DNA of 16,312 nucleotides from JAXDLK01 sp034666665 (GTDB lineage: Bacteria; Desulfobacterota; Binatia; JACPRU01). Shown piece after piece: positions 1 through 8,052 of this stretch. Below the pieces are notes generated by a model that was not told the origin of the DNA, made no database searches, and saw only the letters and a program-made list of their open reading frames with translations. Every line of letters starts with the position of its first letter. The first letter of the stretch is position 1. The stretch lies in contig JAXDLK010000079.1 in NCBI GenBank assembly GCA_034666665.1, positions 1 to 16,312 on the forward strand. Reading direction: 5' to 3'. Made by a program: the position numbers and the translations under genes.

Positions 1-2
1 GC

Positions 3-1328
3 TCAGCCGGCGAAGAAGATCAACGTCACCACCGCGAAGATCGGCAGCAGAATCGCCGACGACCAGCCCATGTAGCCGACGAAGCTCGGCATCTTCACGC
101 CCTGCTCCTCGGCGATCGCCTTGACCATGAAGTTCGGGCCGTTGCCGATGTAGCTGTTGGCGCCCATCATCACCGACCCGCACGAGATCGCCGCGAGGAG
201 CGCCTCGGGGACGGGTCCGCCCGCCATGTCGACTGCCGCGCGGCCGGCCTCGTGCAGCCCCTGCGCGAGCGAGACGAACGTCAGGTACGTCGGCGCGTTG
301 TCGAGGAAGGACGAGAGCGCTCCCGAGAGCCAGTAGAATTGCCAGGGCTCCTCCACCCCGAACTGACCGCCGCGAGCGCGCAGGATCTCGAGCGCCGGAA
401 TCATGGTCGCGAAGATGCCTGCGAAGAGCACCGCCACCTCGTGGATGGGCCCGAAGCTGAAGCCGTTCTCGCGGCGAAGCTCCGCGGGCGTGGTGGACAG
501 GGACAGCGCCGCCATCGCGACCATCACCGCGAGCCGCGCGATCTCGCGGAGCGCCCCCTCGGGCAGCATCGGGCTGAAGAGCACCGCGGCGACGACCCCG
601 AGCAGGTAGAGGAAGTTGTGCGCTCCGGCGAGCGAGAGCGGGCGGTATTCGCGGATGTCCTTCACCACCACGCGAGTCGCGTCCTCGCGTGCGAGCGCCC
701 GGCGGTCGACGAAATAGAAGACCGCCAGCAGCACGCCGACGACGAACGCCCAGTGCGGCACCAGCCGGAGCGTCCAGAAGAACGGCACCCCCCGGAGGTA
801 TCCGAGGAACAGCGGCGGGTCCCCGAGCGGCGTCAGGAGACCGGCGCAGTTCGACACGACGAAGATGAAGAAGACCGGAATGTGCTGGACGTGCTTCCGC
901 TCCGGCCAGTTGGTGCGCAGCATCGGCCGAATCAGCAGCACGCTGGCCCCCGTCGTGCCGATGAAGTTCGCGAGCAGCGCTCCGGCGGCGAGAAAGCCGG
1001 TGTTCACCGTCGGGATCGCGCGGATGTCGCCGCGGAGCACGATGCCGCCCGAAATGATGAACAGCGACCCGAGGAGCGCGATGAACGAGAGATACTCGAC
1101 CGCGGCGCCGAACACGGCGGCGGGCTCGTACATTCCCACGTAGAGGACGACGGGGACGCCGAGGGCCGCGGCGAAGATCCCCTTGTTCCGGTTGCTCTCC
1201 CAGAGGTGCGGCCACGCCAGCGGGAGCACCGCGATGCCGAGCAGCATGAGGACGAACGGCGCGACCGTCCACACCGGCAGGATGTAGCCCAGGTGCTGAC
1301 CGGCGCTCGCTTCGGTCGTGGGTGGCAT
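3..1328 (-). CDS. NhaD/citrate-transporter-like sodium:proton antiporter
   Basis: A 441-residue polytopic membrane protein of the ion-transporter superfamily that includes NhaD, ArsB and CitM-type carriers. It is complete: TGA at 3-5 and ATG at 1326-1328. About a dozen hydrophobic segments are visible, starting near residues 15-40. Family-type signatures are the GDPPLFLGYLRG loop around residue 170, the SSFLDNAP stretch near residue 340, and a GANSYIGNGPNF stretch near residue 395; the last two resemble the paired ion-binding half-loops of NhaD-type antiporters. The predicted role is Na+/H+ exchange or anion export at the inner membrane, and the exact substrate cannot be read from sequence. 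No clear Shine-Dalgarno precedes the ATG. It is transcribed divergently from the sensor kinase at 1601, with about 270 bp between them, so the kinase could respond to a related stress, but nothing shows this directly. Confidence 0.88.
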   Translation of the reverse strand: MPPTTEASAGQHLGYILPVWTVAPFVLMLLGIAVLPLAWPHLWESNRNKGIFAAALGVPVVLYVGMYEPAAVFGAAVEYLSFIALLGSLFIISGGIVLRGDIRAIPTVNTGFLAAGALLANFIGTTGASVLLIRPMLRTNWPERKHVQHIPVFFIFVVSNCAGLLTPLGDPPLFLGYLRGVPFFWTLRLVPHWAFVVGVLLAVFYFVDRRALAREDATRVVVKDIREYRPLSLAGAHNFLYLLGVVAAVLFSPMLPEGALREIARLAVMVAMAALSLSTTPAELRRENGFSFGPIHEVAVLFAGIFATMIPALEILRARGGQFGVEEPWQFYWLSGALSSFLDNAPTYLTFVSLAQGLHEAGRAAVDMAGGPVPEALLAAISCGSVMMGANSYIGNGPNFMVKAIAEEQGVKMPSFVGYMGWSSAILLPIFAVVTLIFFAG

Positions 1329-1600
1329 GGCGCGGCGAATTAACGGACGGTTGCCGGAGAAGCAATCGACGGCGCTACCGGAGCGCGCGCGCGCCGCGTG
1401 GTGCTGGGTCTCGAGCCTTCCGACGAACGTCGCCGATGGACGCGGACGTCGGCAGCCGCGAGCCGCCTCCTCTCGCGCATGACGCGTTGCCTTCGATCGC
1501 CGGAGACTGCTCCGATCGCGGTTCCGAGAGGCGGAGCAGCGCGCGATTTTCGTTGCAACGCCCGGGATGGCCGGGTACCACGGGCTTCTGCGCGAATAAG

Positions 1601-3349
1601 GTGATCACGGCAATTCACAATCCCGCACCGGTTTCGTCCCTCGACCCGGTCATCGCGACGCCGGATCTCACCCGCCGTCCGTCGCGCGCCCCGGACTACC
1701 GAGCGGAGAACCTTGCGCTGGTTTCACTCGCGCGACACCTCTCCGCCTCTTCCACGGACATTCTGCAGAAGCTCGTCGAAACCGCTCGCGAGCTGTGCGG
1801 CGCCGATTCCGCCGGTGTGAGCTTGGTAGAGGAGCACGAGGGCGGGACCGTATTCCGATGGTCGGCGATCGCCGGTCAGTTCGCCGAGCACGTGCGAGGG
1901 ACGACACCGCGCGACTTCAGCCCGTGCGGGGTCGTTCTCGACACGAACGCCGTCCAGCTCTTCGCCAATCCCGGCAAGCACTACACCTATCTCGACGGAA
2001 TCGTTCCGCCGATCGTGGAGGCGTTGCTGCAGCCGTTTTCCGTCGATGGGCGACCGATCGGAACGATCTGGGTGATCGCTCACGACGAGCATCGCAAGTT
2101 CGACCTCGAGGACGCCCGAGTGTTGGGCAGCCTGGCCACGTTTGCGGCGAACGCCTACCAGTTCGTTGCGTCGTTACGGGGCGCCCGCGAGGTCGAGCGG
2201 CGCAAAGACGAATTCTTGGCCCTGCTTTCCCACGAGATGCGCTCGCCTCTGACCGCCATGCTCCTCTGGATACGCGCGCTGCGTGGTGATTCCGTCGATC
2301 CTCCGACCAGAGAGCGCGCGGTTGCGGCGATCGAGCGTAGCACCGTTGCTCTCGCCCGGATGATCGACGATCTGCTCGACGTCTCGCGAATCATCGCGGG
2401 AAAGTTCTCGATCGAGCCACAGGATGCGAACCTCGCCAAGATCGTCGGCGATGCCGTCGAGGCGATGCAGATCCCGGCAGCGGAGGCGCAAGTCGAGCTC
2501 GCCGCGTCGATCGCCGGCGAGGAGATCTCGATCTACGCCGACTCCACGCGGATCCAACAAGTGGTCGGGAATCTGCTGGCGAACGCGATCAAGTTCACTC
2601 CGCCGGGCGGCAAGGTCTCGATCGTGGCGCGCAGTCGTGAGGGCCGAGCCGAGGTGACCGTCAGTGACACCGGCGAAGGCATCTCCGCGGACGTGCTGCC
2701 CCTGATCTTCGAGCGCTTTCAACAAGGCGACGTGTCCACCACACGTCGTCACGGCGGTCTCGGGCTCGGTCTGGCGGTCGCCCGGCATCTGGTCGAGCTT
2801 CACGGCGGCACCATCGAGGCGAGCAGCGACGGCCCCGGACTCGGCTCGACGTTCACCGTGCGGCTGCCGGCGGTTTCTCTCCATTCGGTTCAGGCGGCGA
2901 AGAGCGCCGTGCCGGCGCGTCTCGACGGGTTGAAGGTATTGGTGGTCGACGACGATCCCGAGATCCGGCTTGCCCTGGAGGCGGCTCTCCGCGAGGCCGG
3001 AGCGGAGGTGACGACGGCGTCCTGCGTGCAGGAAGCCGTGGAACGGTACGCATCGGAGCGATCCGACGTGGTGATCACCGACTTGGCGATGCCGGACGCG
3101 GACGGCTACGAGCTGCTGCGCACTCTCAGAGCTCGTTGGAACGACGGTGTGCCGATTCTCGCCCTGACCGGAGCGGCGGCGCTGCAAGACCGGGAGAGCG
3201 TTCGCGACGCGGGATTCACGTTGCACTTGACCAAGCCGATCGAGCCGGCGGAAGTCCTCACCGCGGTCGCGATGGCGGCCTTCGACGGGGCGCGGAAATT
3301 CGCGGAGCAGAGAACTCCGAGCGGAGCTCTCGGCCGGGTCGAGCGATGA
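1601..3349 (+). CDS. Hybrid sensor histidine kinase, GAF-HisKA-HATPase-REC
   Basis: A cytoplasmic hybrid histidine kinase with no membrane segment. From a GTG start at 1601 it has 582 residues: a GAF-type sensor domain at about 50-190, a HisKA dimerisation domain with the phospho-accepting His211 in LSHEMRSPLT, a HATPase_c domain with N-box Asn328 and G boxes DTGEGIS and GGLGLGL, and a C-terminal receiver domain with the acidic cluster VVDDD, phospho-acceptor Asp494 in VVITDLAMP, a Thr in LALTG and Lys545 in LTKP. The frame stays open up to 1322, but that 93-residue extension is Arg-rich and unlike any domain, so I prefer GTG 1601, the last sensible start before the GAF domain; the ribosome site is weak and ATG 1436 is an alternative. 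No separate response regulator is adjacent, so phosphate probably moves within the protein or on to an unlinked partner. The signal is unknown. Confidence 0.9.
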   Translation: MITAIHNPAPVSSLDPVIATPDLTRRPSRAPDYRAENLALVSLARHLSASSTDILQKLVETARELCGADSAGVSLVEEHEGGTVFRWSAIAGQFAEHVRGTTPRDFSPCGVVLDTNAVQLFANPGKHYTYLDGIVPPIVEALLQPFSVDGRPIGTIWVIAHDEHRKFDLEDARVLGSLATFAANAYQFVASLRGAREVERRKDEFLALLSHEMRSPLTAMLLWIRALRGDSVDPPTRERAVAAIERSTVALARMIDDLLDVSRIIAGKFSIEPQDANLAKIVGDAVEAMQIPAAEAQVELAASIAGEEISIYADSTRIQQVVGNLLANAIKFTPPGGKVSIVARSREGRAEVTVSDTGEGISADVLPLIFERFQQGDVSTTRRHGGLGLGLAVARHLVELHGGTIEASSDGPGLGSTFTVRLPAVSLHSVQAAKSAVPARLDGLKVLVVDDDPEIRLALEAALREAGAEVTTASCVQEAVERYASERSDVVITDLAMPDADGYELLRTLRARWNDGVPILALTGAAALQDRESVRDAGFTLHLTKPIEPAEVLTAVAMAAFDGARKFAEQRTPSGALGRVER

Positions 3350-3381
3350 CGAGGTAGCGGGCCGCCCTCGGCGTCCGCCCT

Positions 3382-5811
3382 CTACCGCAGCGCGCCGCTC
3401 GCCGCGATTCGCGCCAGGTCCTCGTCGCCGTAGCCGAGGATCTCCTGCAGCACCTGGATCGAGTGCTCGCCGAGACAGGGCGCGGGAAAGCGAGGGCCGT
3501 TGTCATATCCGGCGATCGTGAACTGATGGCCCTCGTAGGGCACCTCGCCCATCTCGGGGTGCTGCAACGGGCGAAAGAATCGCCGATGGCGGAGCTGTGG
3601 ATCCTGCTGGTGATCGCTCGAGCGCTGCACCATGCCCGCGGGAACGCCGGCGGCCTGCAGCCGATCCATCAACGCACGCGGCTCGTGCCGCGAGGTGAAC
3701 TCCGCGAGCTCGCGGTCGATCAGCTCGCGGTGCGCCCGCCGTCCGTCGAGATGATCGAGCTCCGGCGACCCCGCCCACTCGGGATCGCCGAGCGCCGCGC
3801 GCAGCGCGCGCCACTGCGCATCCGTCTCCACCGCGATCGCGCACCACTCGTCGGTGCCGGCGCACGGATATGCGTCGTGCGGGAACGCGGTCGGGGACTC
3901 GTTGCCCGCGCGGCGCGGCATGCGCCCGCTCACCTGGAAGTCGAGGATCTCGGGAGCGAGAAAGTAGAGCGCGGATTCCATCTGCGCTTGATCGACGTAC
4001 TGCCCCTCGCCCGTCCTCCGTCGGTGATCGAGCGCGGCGAGGAGCGTGGCCGCGAGGAACCGGGGCGCGATCGTGTCGGTGTACGCGTTGAACGGCCCTG
4101 CCGGCGGACGGTCGTCCCACCCGGTGACCTCGTAGAACCCGGAGATCGCCGCCGCGTGATAGCCGTAGCCCGCGAGCGGCGCCGCCGGGCCCGTCTGCCC
4201 CATCAGGCACGTGCTCGCCATCACGATCGAGGGATTGATCGCGCGCGCGACATCGTAGCCGAGGCCGAGCTCCGCCATCGTGCCGGCGGTGAAGGACTCG
4301 AGGCACACGTCGGCCCAGCCGATCAGTCGCTTCGCCACCTCGAGCCCCTGCGCATGCTTCAGGTCGATAGCGAGCGAGAGCTTCGAGGTGTTGAAGGAGG
4401 CGAAGAACTGGCAGCGGTTCGGACCGGGAATGTCGTCCTTGAACGGCCCGACGAGCCGGAGCCGATCGGCGGGATGCTCGGTCTCGACATGCACGACCGT
4501 CGCTCCGTGGTCCGCGAGGTATTTCGCGGTGATCGGGCCGACACCGATCCAGGAGAAGTCGGCGACCTTCACGCCGGCGAGCGGCAGTGCGCCCGCGCGC
4601 GCCGGCGGCGCGCTCTGCTCCGCCCGCTTGGCGGCGTCGCCTTCACGGAAAACCTCGTCCGTGTGGGCGCCGACGGCCGGCGCACTGCCGGACGAGGACA
4701 CCGGCGTTCGCGAGAGCCGCGCGAAGGGACCGGGCGCGCGGAGAACGCGTCCGTCCGGCAGCGGGTAGGGCTGCCAGTACTCACGGGCATCGAGGTGCTC
4801 GAGTGCGAGCACGTCGGCAATGGTGTTCACGGGGGCGAGCGTGACGCCTTCCGCAACGCCGCGATCGAAGAGCTCGGCCTTGCGGTACTTCGAGCAGAAC
4901 GCGCGGACCCGCTCCTGCACCGCCGGCAGCGGGTGCGCCAGCGTGCCGCCCGTCAGCATGCGGCCTTCGTACGTCCTCCAGTCCTCTGCCGCCGCCCACT
5001 CCGGCGTCACGGTGCCGTCCTCGACCAGCCACGGAATCAAGCTCTTCAGCGTTGCGCTCGTGGTGATCAGCACGATCTCGCCGTCGGCGCACGGGTAGAC
5101 GAGCGGCGTCGTCAGCGTGCTCAGCTGCAGGATCGTGCCGCTCCGCTCGATGTCGCGCCCCTGGATCGGGTGCGCGATCATCGCGTTGAGCCCGGTCCAG
5201 AAGATCGCCGCCTGCACGGACACGTCGACGAACTGACCGTCGCCCGTCACGAGCCGGCGATGGTGTGCGACGAGCGCTCCGACGGCGCTCTCCGCCGCGG
5301 CGTGGTACCAGGTCTGCGGCACGGTCACGCGTACCGGGCGGCGATCGGCGTCGCCGTTCAGCGCCATCGCTCCGCCCATCGCGCTCAGCGTGAGGTCGGT
5401 CGCGAGGTGGCGCGCGTACGGTCCGTCCTGGCCGAACGGGGTGATCGCCACGTGCACGAGCCGTGGGTTCACCTGGCGAAGCGCGTCGAAGCCGAGGCCG
5501 AGAGCCGCCATCGCGCCCGGCTCGGCGTTCTCGAAGAGGAAGTCCGCGCCCGCGACGAGCCGGTGAAATCCCTGCCGGCCCGCTTCGCTCCCGAGCTCGA
5601 CGACGACGCTCCGCTTGCCTCGATTCAGCGCGTGGAAGCGCAGGCTCGCGAGATCGTCCGGCAATCTCGGATCGATCGGCTGATCTCGCCGAGACGAGCT
5701 GCCCGCCGGGGGCTCCACCTTGATGACGTCGGCGCCGAGGCCGGCGAGGATCAGCGGACCGAGCTCGGCGCGCGAGTCGGTCAGGTCGAGCACGACGTAA
5801 GGCCTCAGCAT
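3382..5811 (-). CDS. Tandem (fused) family III CoA-transferase, CaiB/BaiF type
   Basis: An 809-residue protein made of two consecutive family III CoA-transferase (CaiB/BaiF/formyl-CoA transferase) modules, about residues 1-390 and 408-809, roughly twice the single-domain length. Each half keeps the N-terminal nucleotide-like fold (LGADVIKVEPP at about 25; DHGATVVHVETE at about 434) and each keeps the conserved Asp expected to form the acyl-anhydride/CoA intermediate: Asp196 in GQFVDVSVQ and Asp607 in GQYVDQAQ. The enzyme should move CoA from a donor thioester such as succinyl-CoA to a carboxylic acid without ATP. ATG 5811 has GGAG five bases upstream. It lies 40 bp downstream of an SDR gene on the same strand, apparently one operon, and is divergent from paaABCD. 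It may activate the acid used by that pathway, but this is inference. Family III dimers interlock, so a fusion may be an intramolecular dimer. Confidence 0.9.
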   Translation of the reverse strand: MLRPYVVLDLTDSRAELGPLILAGLGADVIKVEPPAGSSSRRDQPIDPRLPDDLASLRFHALNRGKRSVVVELGSEAGRQGFHRLVAGADFLFENAEPGAMAALGLGFDALRQVNPRLVHVAITPFGQDGPYARHLATDLTLSAMGGAMALNGDADRRPVRVTVPQTWYHAAAESAVGALVAHHRRLVTGDGQFVDVSVQAAIFWTGLNAMIAHPIQGRDIERSGTILQLSTLTTPLVYPCADGEIVLITTSATLKSLIPWLVEDGTVTPEWAAAEDWRTYEGRMLTGGTLAHPLPAVQERVRAFCSKYRKAELFDRGVAEGVTLAPVNTIADVLALEHLDAREYWQPYPLPDGRVLRAPGPFARLSRTPVSSSGSAPAVGAHTDEVFREGDAAKRAEQSAPPARAGALPLAGVKVADFSWIGVGPITAKYLADHGATVVHVETEHPADRLRLVGPFKDDIPGPNRCQFFASFNTSKLSLAIDLKHAQGLEVAKRLIGWADVCLESFTAGTMAELGLGYDVARAINPSIVMASTCLMGQTGPAAPLAGYGYHAAAISGFYEVTGWDDRPPAGPFNAYTDTIAPRFLAATLLAALDHRRRTGEGQYVDQAQMESALYFLAPEILDFQVSGRMPRRAGNESPTAFPHDAYPCAGTDEWCAIAVETDAQWRALRAALGDPEWAGSPELDHLDGRRAHRELIDRELAEFTSRHEPRALMDRLQAAGVPAGMVQRSSDHQQDPQLRHRRFFRPLQHPEMGEVPYEGHQFTIAGYDNGPRFPAPCLGEHSIQVLQEILGYGDEDLARIAASGALR

Positions 5812-5851
5812 CGATGCTCCGGCTGGATCCCCCGCCGCTTCCCGACGGGAG

Positions 5852-6607
5852 TCAGACGTTGCCGGGAAACTGGCCTCCGTCCACGCCGAGCGTCACGCCC
5901 GTCACCCAGCTCGCGCTCGGCGATGCGAGAAAGACGACCGCGTTGGCGACCTCCTCGGGCGTGCCCATCCGTCCCCACGGGATCGACGTCACGATCGTGT
6001 CGTACATCGGGCGATTGCCGGACTTCACCACGTCCCAGAAGCCGCCGGCGAACTCGATCGATCCCGGGGCGACGGCGTTGACGCGGATCTTCTTCGGGGC
6101 GAGAGCCACGGCCAGAGTCTTTGCATGGCTGATCAGCGCGGCCTTCATCGCGGCGTAGGCCGGCGGCGAGCCGGCCATGCGACCGGAGGCCGACGAGATG
6201 TGGATCACCGAACCGCCGCCCTGCTTCTCCATCCACGGCACGACCTTCCAGGTCGCCCGCACCGCGCCCATGACGTCGACGTCGAAGGTCTTGGTCCACG
6301 ACGCGGGATCGTCGGCAAGCGCGTAGGCCGACGGGTTGTTCACCAGCACGTCGATGCGGCCGAGCGCTCGATGCGCCGCTTCGAGGAACGCGTCGAGCGC
6401 CGCGGGGTCGCTCACGTCGCACGCCTCGGCGTGAACGCGGACGCCGCGGGCGCCGATCTCGGCGGCCGCGCTCTGCAGCGCCTCCTCGCCACGCGCACAC
6501 ATCGCCACGTCCGCCCCTTCCGCGGCGAACGCCTCGGCGATCGAGCGCCCGATGCCTTTGCTCGCCCCCGTCACGACGACTGCCTTGCCTGCGAGTCCCA
6601 GGTCCAC
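5852..6607 (-). CDS. SDR family oxidoreductase
   Basis: A 251-residue classical short-chain dehydrogenase/reductase. It has the Rossmann glycine motif TGASKGIG at 13-20, an Arg39 after beta-2 that favours NADP(H), the NNP(S) variant of the usual NNAG at 90-93, catalytic Ser138, and YAAMK with Tyr151 and Lys155; it ends in the usual GGQF-type tail. The fourth tetrad residue, normally Asn in a VN-x-x-G stretch, appears to be Asp111 (DVDVMG). The start is GTG at 6607, chosen because AAAGGAG lies five bases upstream and the frame opens directly into the Rossmann strand; the ATG at 6611 is out of frame. It probably oxidises a hydroxyacyl-CoA or alcohol, or reduces a carbonyl, in the same pathway as the downstream CoA-transferase. 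The substrate cannot be assigned. Confidence 0.9.
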   Translation of the reverse strand: MDLGLAGKAVVVTGASKGIGRSIAEAFAAEGADVAMCARGEEALQSAAAEIGARGVRVHAEACDVSDPAALDAFLEAAHRALGRIDVLVNNPSAYALADDPASWTKTFDVDVMGAVRATWKVVPWMEKQGGGSVIHISSASGRMAGSPPAYAAMKAALISHAKTLAVALAPKKIRVNAVAPGSIEFAGGFWDVVKSGNRPMYDTIVTSIPWGRMGTPEEVANAVVFLASPSASWVTGVTLGVDGGQFPGNV

Positions 6608-6612
6608 ACATG

Positions 6613-6619
6613 CTCCTTT
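6613..6619 (-). promoter_or_regulatory. Ribosome binding site fixing the GTG start of the SDR gene
   Basis: On the minus strand this reads AAAGGAG, five bases before the GTG at 6607. A nearer ATG at 6611 is out of frame with the SDR protein, so this site decides for the GTG start. Confidence 0.7.
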
Positions 6620-6718
6620 CCGGCCGCGGCCGACGAACTGACGCGGTGTAGCCTACCCGAGGCGGGAAGGAAACCGGTACGACGGCGACCCGTGGGAATG
6701 GCGTCAAAGCGACACGGA

Positions 6719-6730
6719 TGATTGACATCA
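6719..6730. promoter_or_regulatory. Candidate operator palindrome over the -35 box
   Basis: TGATTGACATCA is a 12-bp sequence with TGAT/ATCA inverted arms around a 4-base centre, and it covers the whole -35 hexamer of the paaA promoter. PaaX repressors are known to bind imperfect palindromes at paa promoters, with TGATTC-like half sites in enterics, and a paaX gene lies in the same cluster. A binding role here is inference: the arms are short and a 4-base arm can occur by chance. Confidence 0.3.
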
Positions 6731-6750
6731 GAGGGCCGAAAACGTATCAC
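6722..6750 (+). promoter_or_regulatory. Sigma70-type promoter for the paaABCD-G operon
   Basis: A perfect -35 hexamer TTGACA at 6722-6727 is followed after exactly 17 bases by TATCAC at 6745-6750, four of six matches to TATAAT. Transcription would begin near 6757, giving a leader of about 25 bases before the paaA ATG at 6782. It is the best promoter-like sequence I see in the window and lies in the 174-bp divergent region between the SDR and paaA. The assignment rests on consensus match and position only. Confidence 0.6.
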
Positions 6751-6781
6751 GTCGAACGCCAGGACGAAGAGGAGCAGTCGG

Positions 6782-7744
6782 ATGGAAGACGCGCCGACCA
6801 CCGAGAGAGACGACGACCGAGCCCGCGAGGAGGCCTTTCAGGCGCGCCTCGACCGCGGCGAGACCATCGAGCCCCGGGACTGGATGCCGGAGCGCTACCG
6901 CAGGCAGCTGCTGCGCATGATGTCGCAGCACGCGCACTCCGAGGTCGTCGGCATGCTGCCCGAGGGCAACTGGATCACGCGCGCACCGACGCTCCGGCGG
7001 AAGCTCTCGCTGCTGGCGAAGGTCCAGGACGAGGCCGGCCACGGTCTTTACCTCTATTGTGCGGCGGAGACGCTCGGCGTCGATCGACGCGAGCTCGTCG
7101 AGGCGCTGCTCTCCGGCGAAGCCAAGTACTCGAGCATCTTCAACTACCCGACGCTCTCCTGGGCGGACATCGGCGCGATCGGCTGGCTCGTCGACGGAGC
7201 CGCGATCGTCAACCAGACGAGCCTCGCGAAGTGCTCGTACGGTCCGTACGCGCGGGCGATGAGGCGCATCTGCACCGAGGAGAACTTTCACAAGCGGCAG
7301 GGCTACGAGATCATGGCGACCCTCGCCCGCGGCACGTCCGAGCAGCGGCGGATGGCGCAGGATGCGCTCGACCGCTGGTGGTGGCCTTCTCTGATGATGT
7401 TCGGTCCGGACGATTCGGAGTCGCCGCACAGCGCGGAGCTCATGCGCTGGAAGGTGAAGCGGGGCAGCAACAACGAGCTCCGGCAGCGCTTCGTCAACCT
7501 GACGGTTCCCCAGGCGCAGGCGATCGAGCTGACGATCCCGGATCCCGAGCTTCGCTTCGATCCGGAGAGCGCCGACTGGAAGTTCGGCGCCATCGACTGG
7601 GAGGAGTTCCGCCGGGTGATCCGCGGCGGGGGCCCCTGCAACCGAGACCGGCTCGAGGCGCGGCGCCGGGCGCACGACGAGGGACGGTGGGTGCGTGAGG
7701 CAGCCGTGGCCTGGGAAGCGAAGCAGCGCGCGAGGGCGGCGTGA
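6782..7744 (+). CDS. paaA: Phenylacetyl-CoA-type epoxidase subunit PaaA (diiron catalytic subunit)
   Basis: A 320-residue catalytic alpha subunit of the 1,2-phenylacetyl-CoA epoxidase, a bacterial multicomponent diiron monooxygenase that adds one O2-derived oxygen across the ring of an aryl-CoA. All expected ferritin-fold metal ligands are present: Glu54 in HAHSEVVG, Glu84 and His87 in VQDEAGHG, Asp138 in WLVDG, and Glu167 with His170 in TEENFHKRQG. Their spacing matches the E. coli enzyme with a constant offset, so it should be active. The start is ATG 6782, seven bases after AGAGGAG (6768-6774); in-frame sequence upstream covers the promoter. It is the first gene of paaA-B-C-D-G and its stop overlaps the paaB start. 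The natural substrate may be phenylacetyl-CoA or a related aryl-CoA. Confidence 0.95.
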   Translation: MEDAPTTERDDDRAREEAFQARLDRGETIEPRDWMPERYRRQLLRMMSQHAHSEVVGMLPEGNWITRAPTLRRKLSLLAKVQDEAGHGLYLYCAAETLGVDRRELVEALLSGEAKYSSIFNYPTLSWADIGAIGWLVDGAAIVNQTSLAKCSYGPYARAMRRICTEENFHKRQGYEIMATLARGTSEQRRMAQDALDRWWWPSLMMFGPDDSESPHSAELMRWKVKRGSNNELRQRFVNLTVPQAQAIELTIPDPELRFDPESADWKFGAIDWEEFRRVIRGGGPCNRDRLEARRRAHDEGRWVREAAVAWEAKQRARAA

Positions 7745-8052
7745 CCCGAATGTCCGATCGAACGGCGTCGGATTCCGAGCTGTCGCTGTGGGAGGTCTTC
7801 GTGCAGGAGCGTGGAGGTGACGCGCACGTGCACGCGGGGAGCGTCCACGCCGGCGACGCCGAGATGGCGCTGCAGAACGCCCGCGACACCTACGCGCGCC
7901 GGGGTGCGGTCGCGAGCCTGTGGGTGGTGCCGTCGGCGGAGATCGCCGCGACGGAGCCGGGCGACGCGGCGTCGTTCTTCGCGCCCGCGGACGACAAGAT
8001 CTATCGCCACCCGCAGTTCTACAAGATTCCGCGCGGGACCCGGGCCTTCTGA
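7741..8052 (+). CDS. paaB: Phenylacetyl-CoA-type epoxidase subunit PaaB
   Basis: A 103-residue small subunit of the Paa oxygenase complex, close to the usual size of about 95 residues. It has the typical LWEVFVQ opening strand, a central ALQNARDTYARRG helix, the LWVVPSAEI strand and a C-terminal DDKIYRHPQFYKIP segment. PaaB has no cofactor; it is known to bridge PaaAC units in the complex. The GTG at 7741 overlaps the paaA stop as GTGA and has GAGGG five bases upstream, which suggests translational coupling. ATG 7750 would give a 100-residue protein and is an equally reasonable start. Confidence 0.93.
   Translation: MTRMSDRTASDSELSLWEVFVQERGGDAHVHAGSVHAGDAEMALQNARDTYARRGAVASLWVVPSAEIAATEPGDAASFFAPADDKIYRHPQFYKIPRGTRAF

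Noticed and set aside
252..1343. A 363-codon plus-strand frame opposite the antiporter gene
   Set aside because: The product is extremely rich in Arg, Glu and His with no recognisable motif; it mirrors the codon bias of the membrane protein on the other strand.
3362..3382. CCGCCCTC repeated directly with a 5-base spacer between the convergent kinase and CoA-transferase genes, considered as a terminator
   Set aside because: The repeats are direct, not inverted, and no T-run is present, so no terminator hairpin can form from them.
3463..6081. An 872-codon open frame on the plus strand, antisense to the CoA-transferase and part of the SDR gene
   Set aside because: The translation is Arg/Glu/His-rich low-complexity sequence without domains, while the minus strand encodes clear enzymes. 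Long antisense frames are expected in high-GC DNA.
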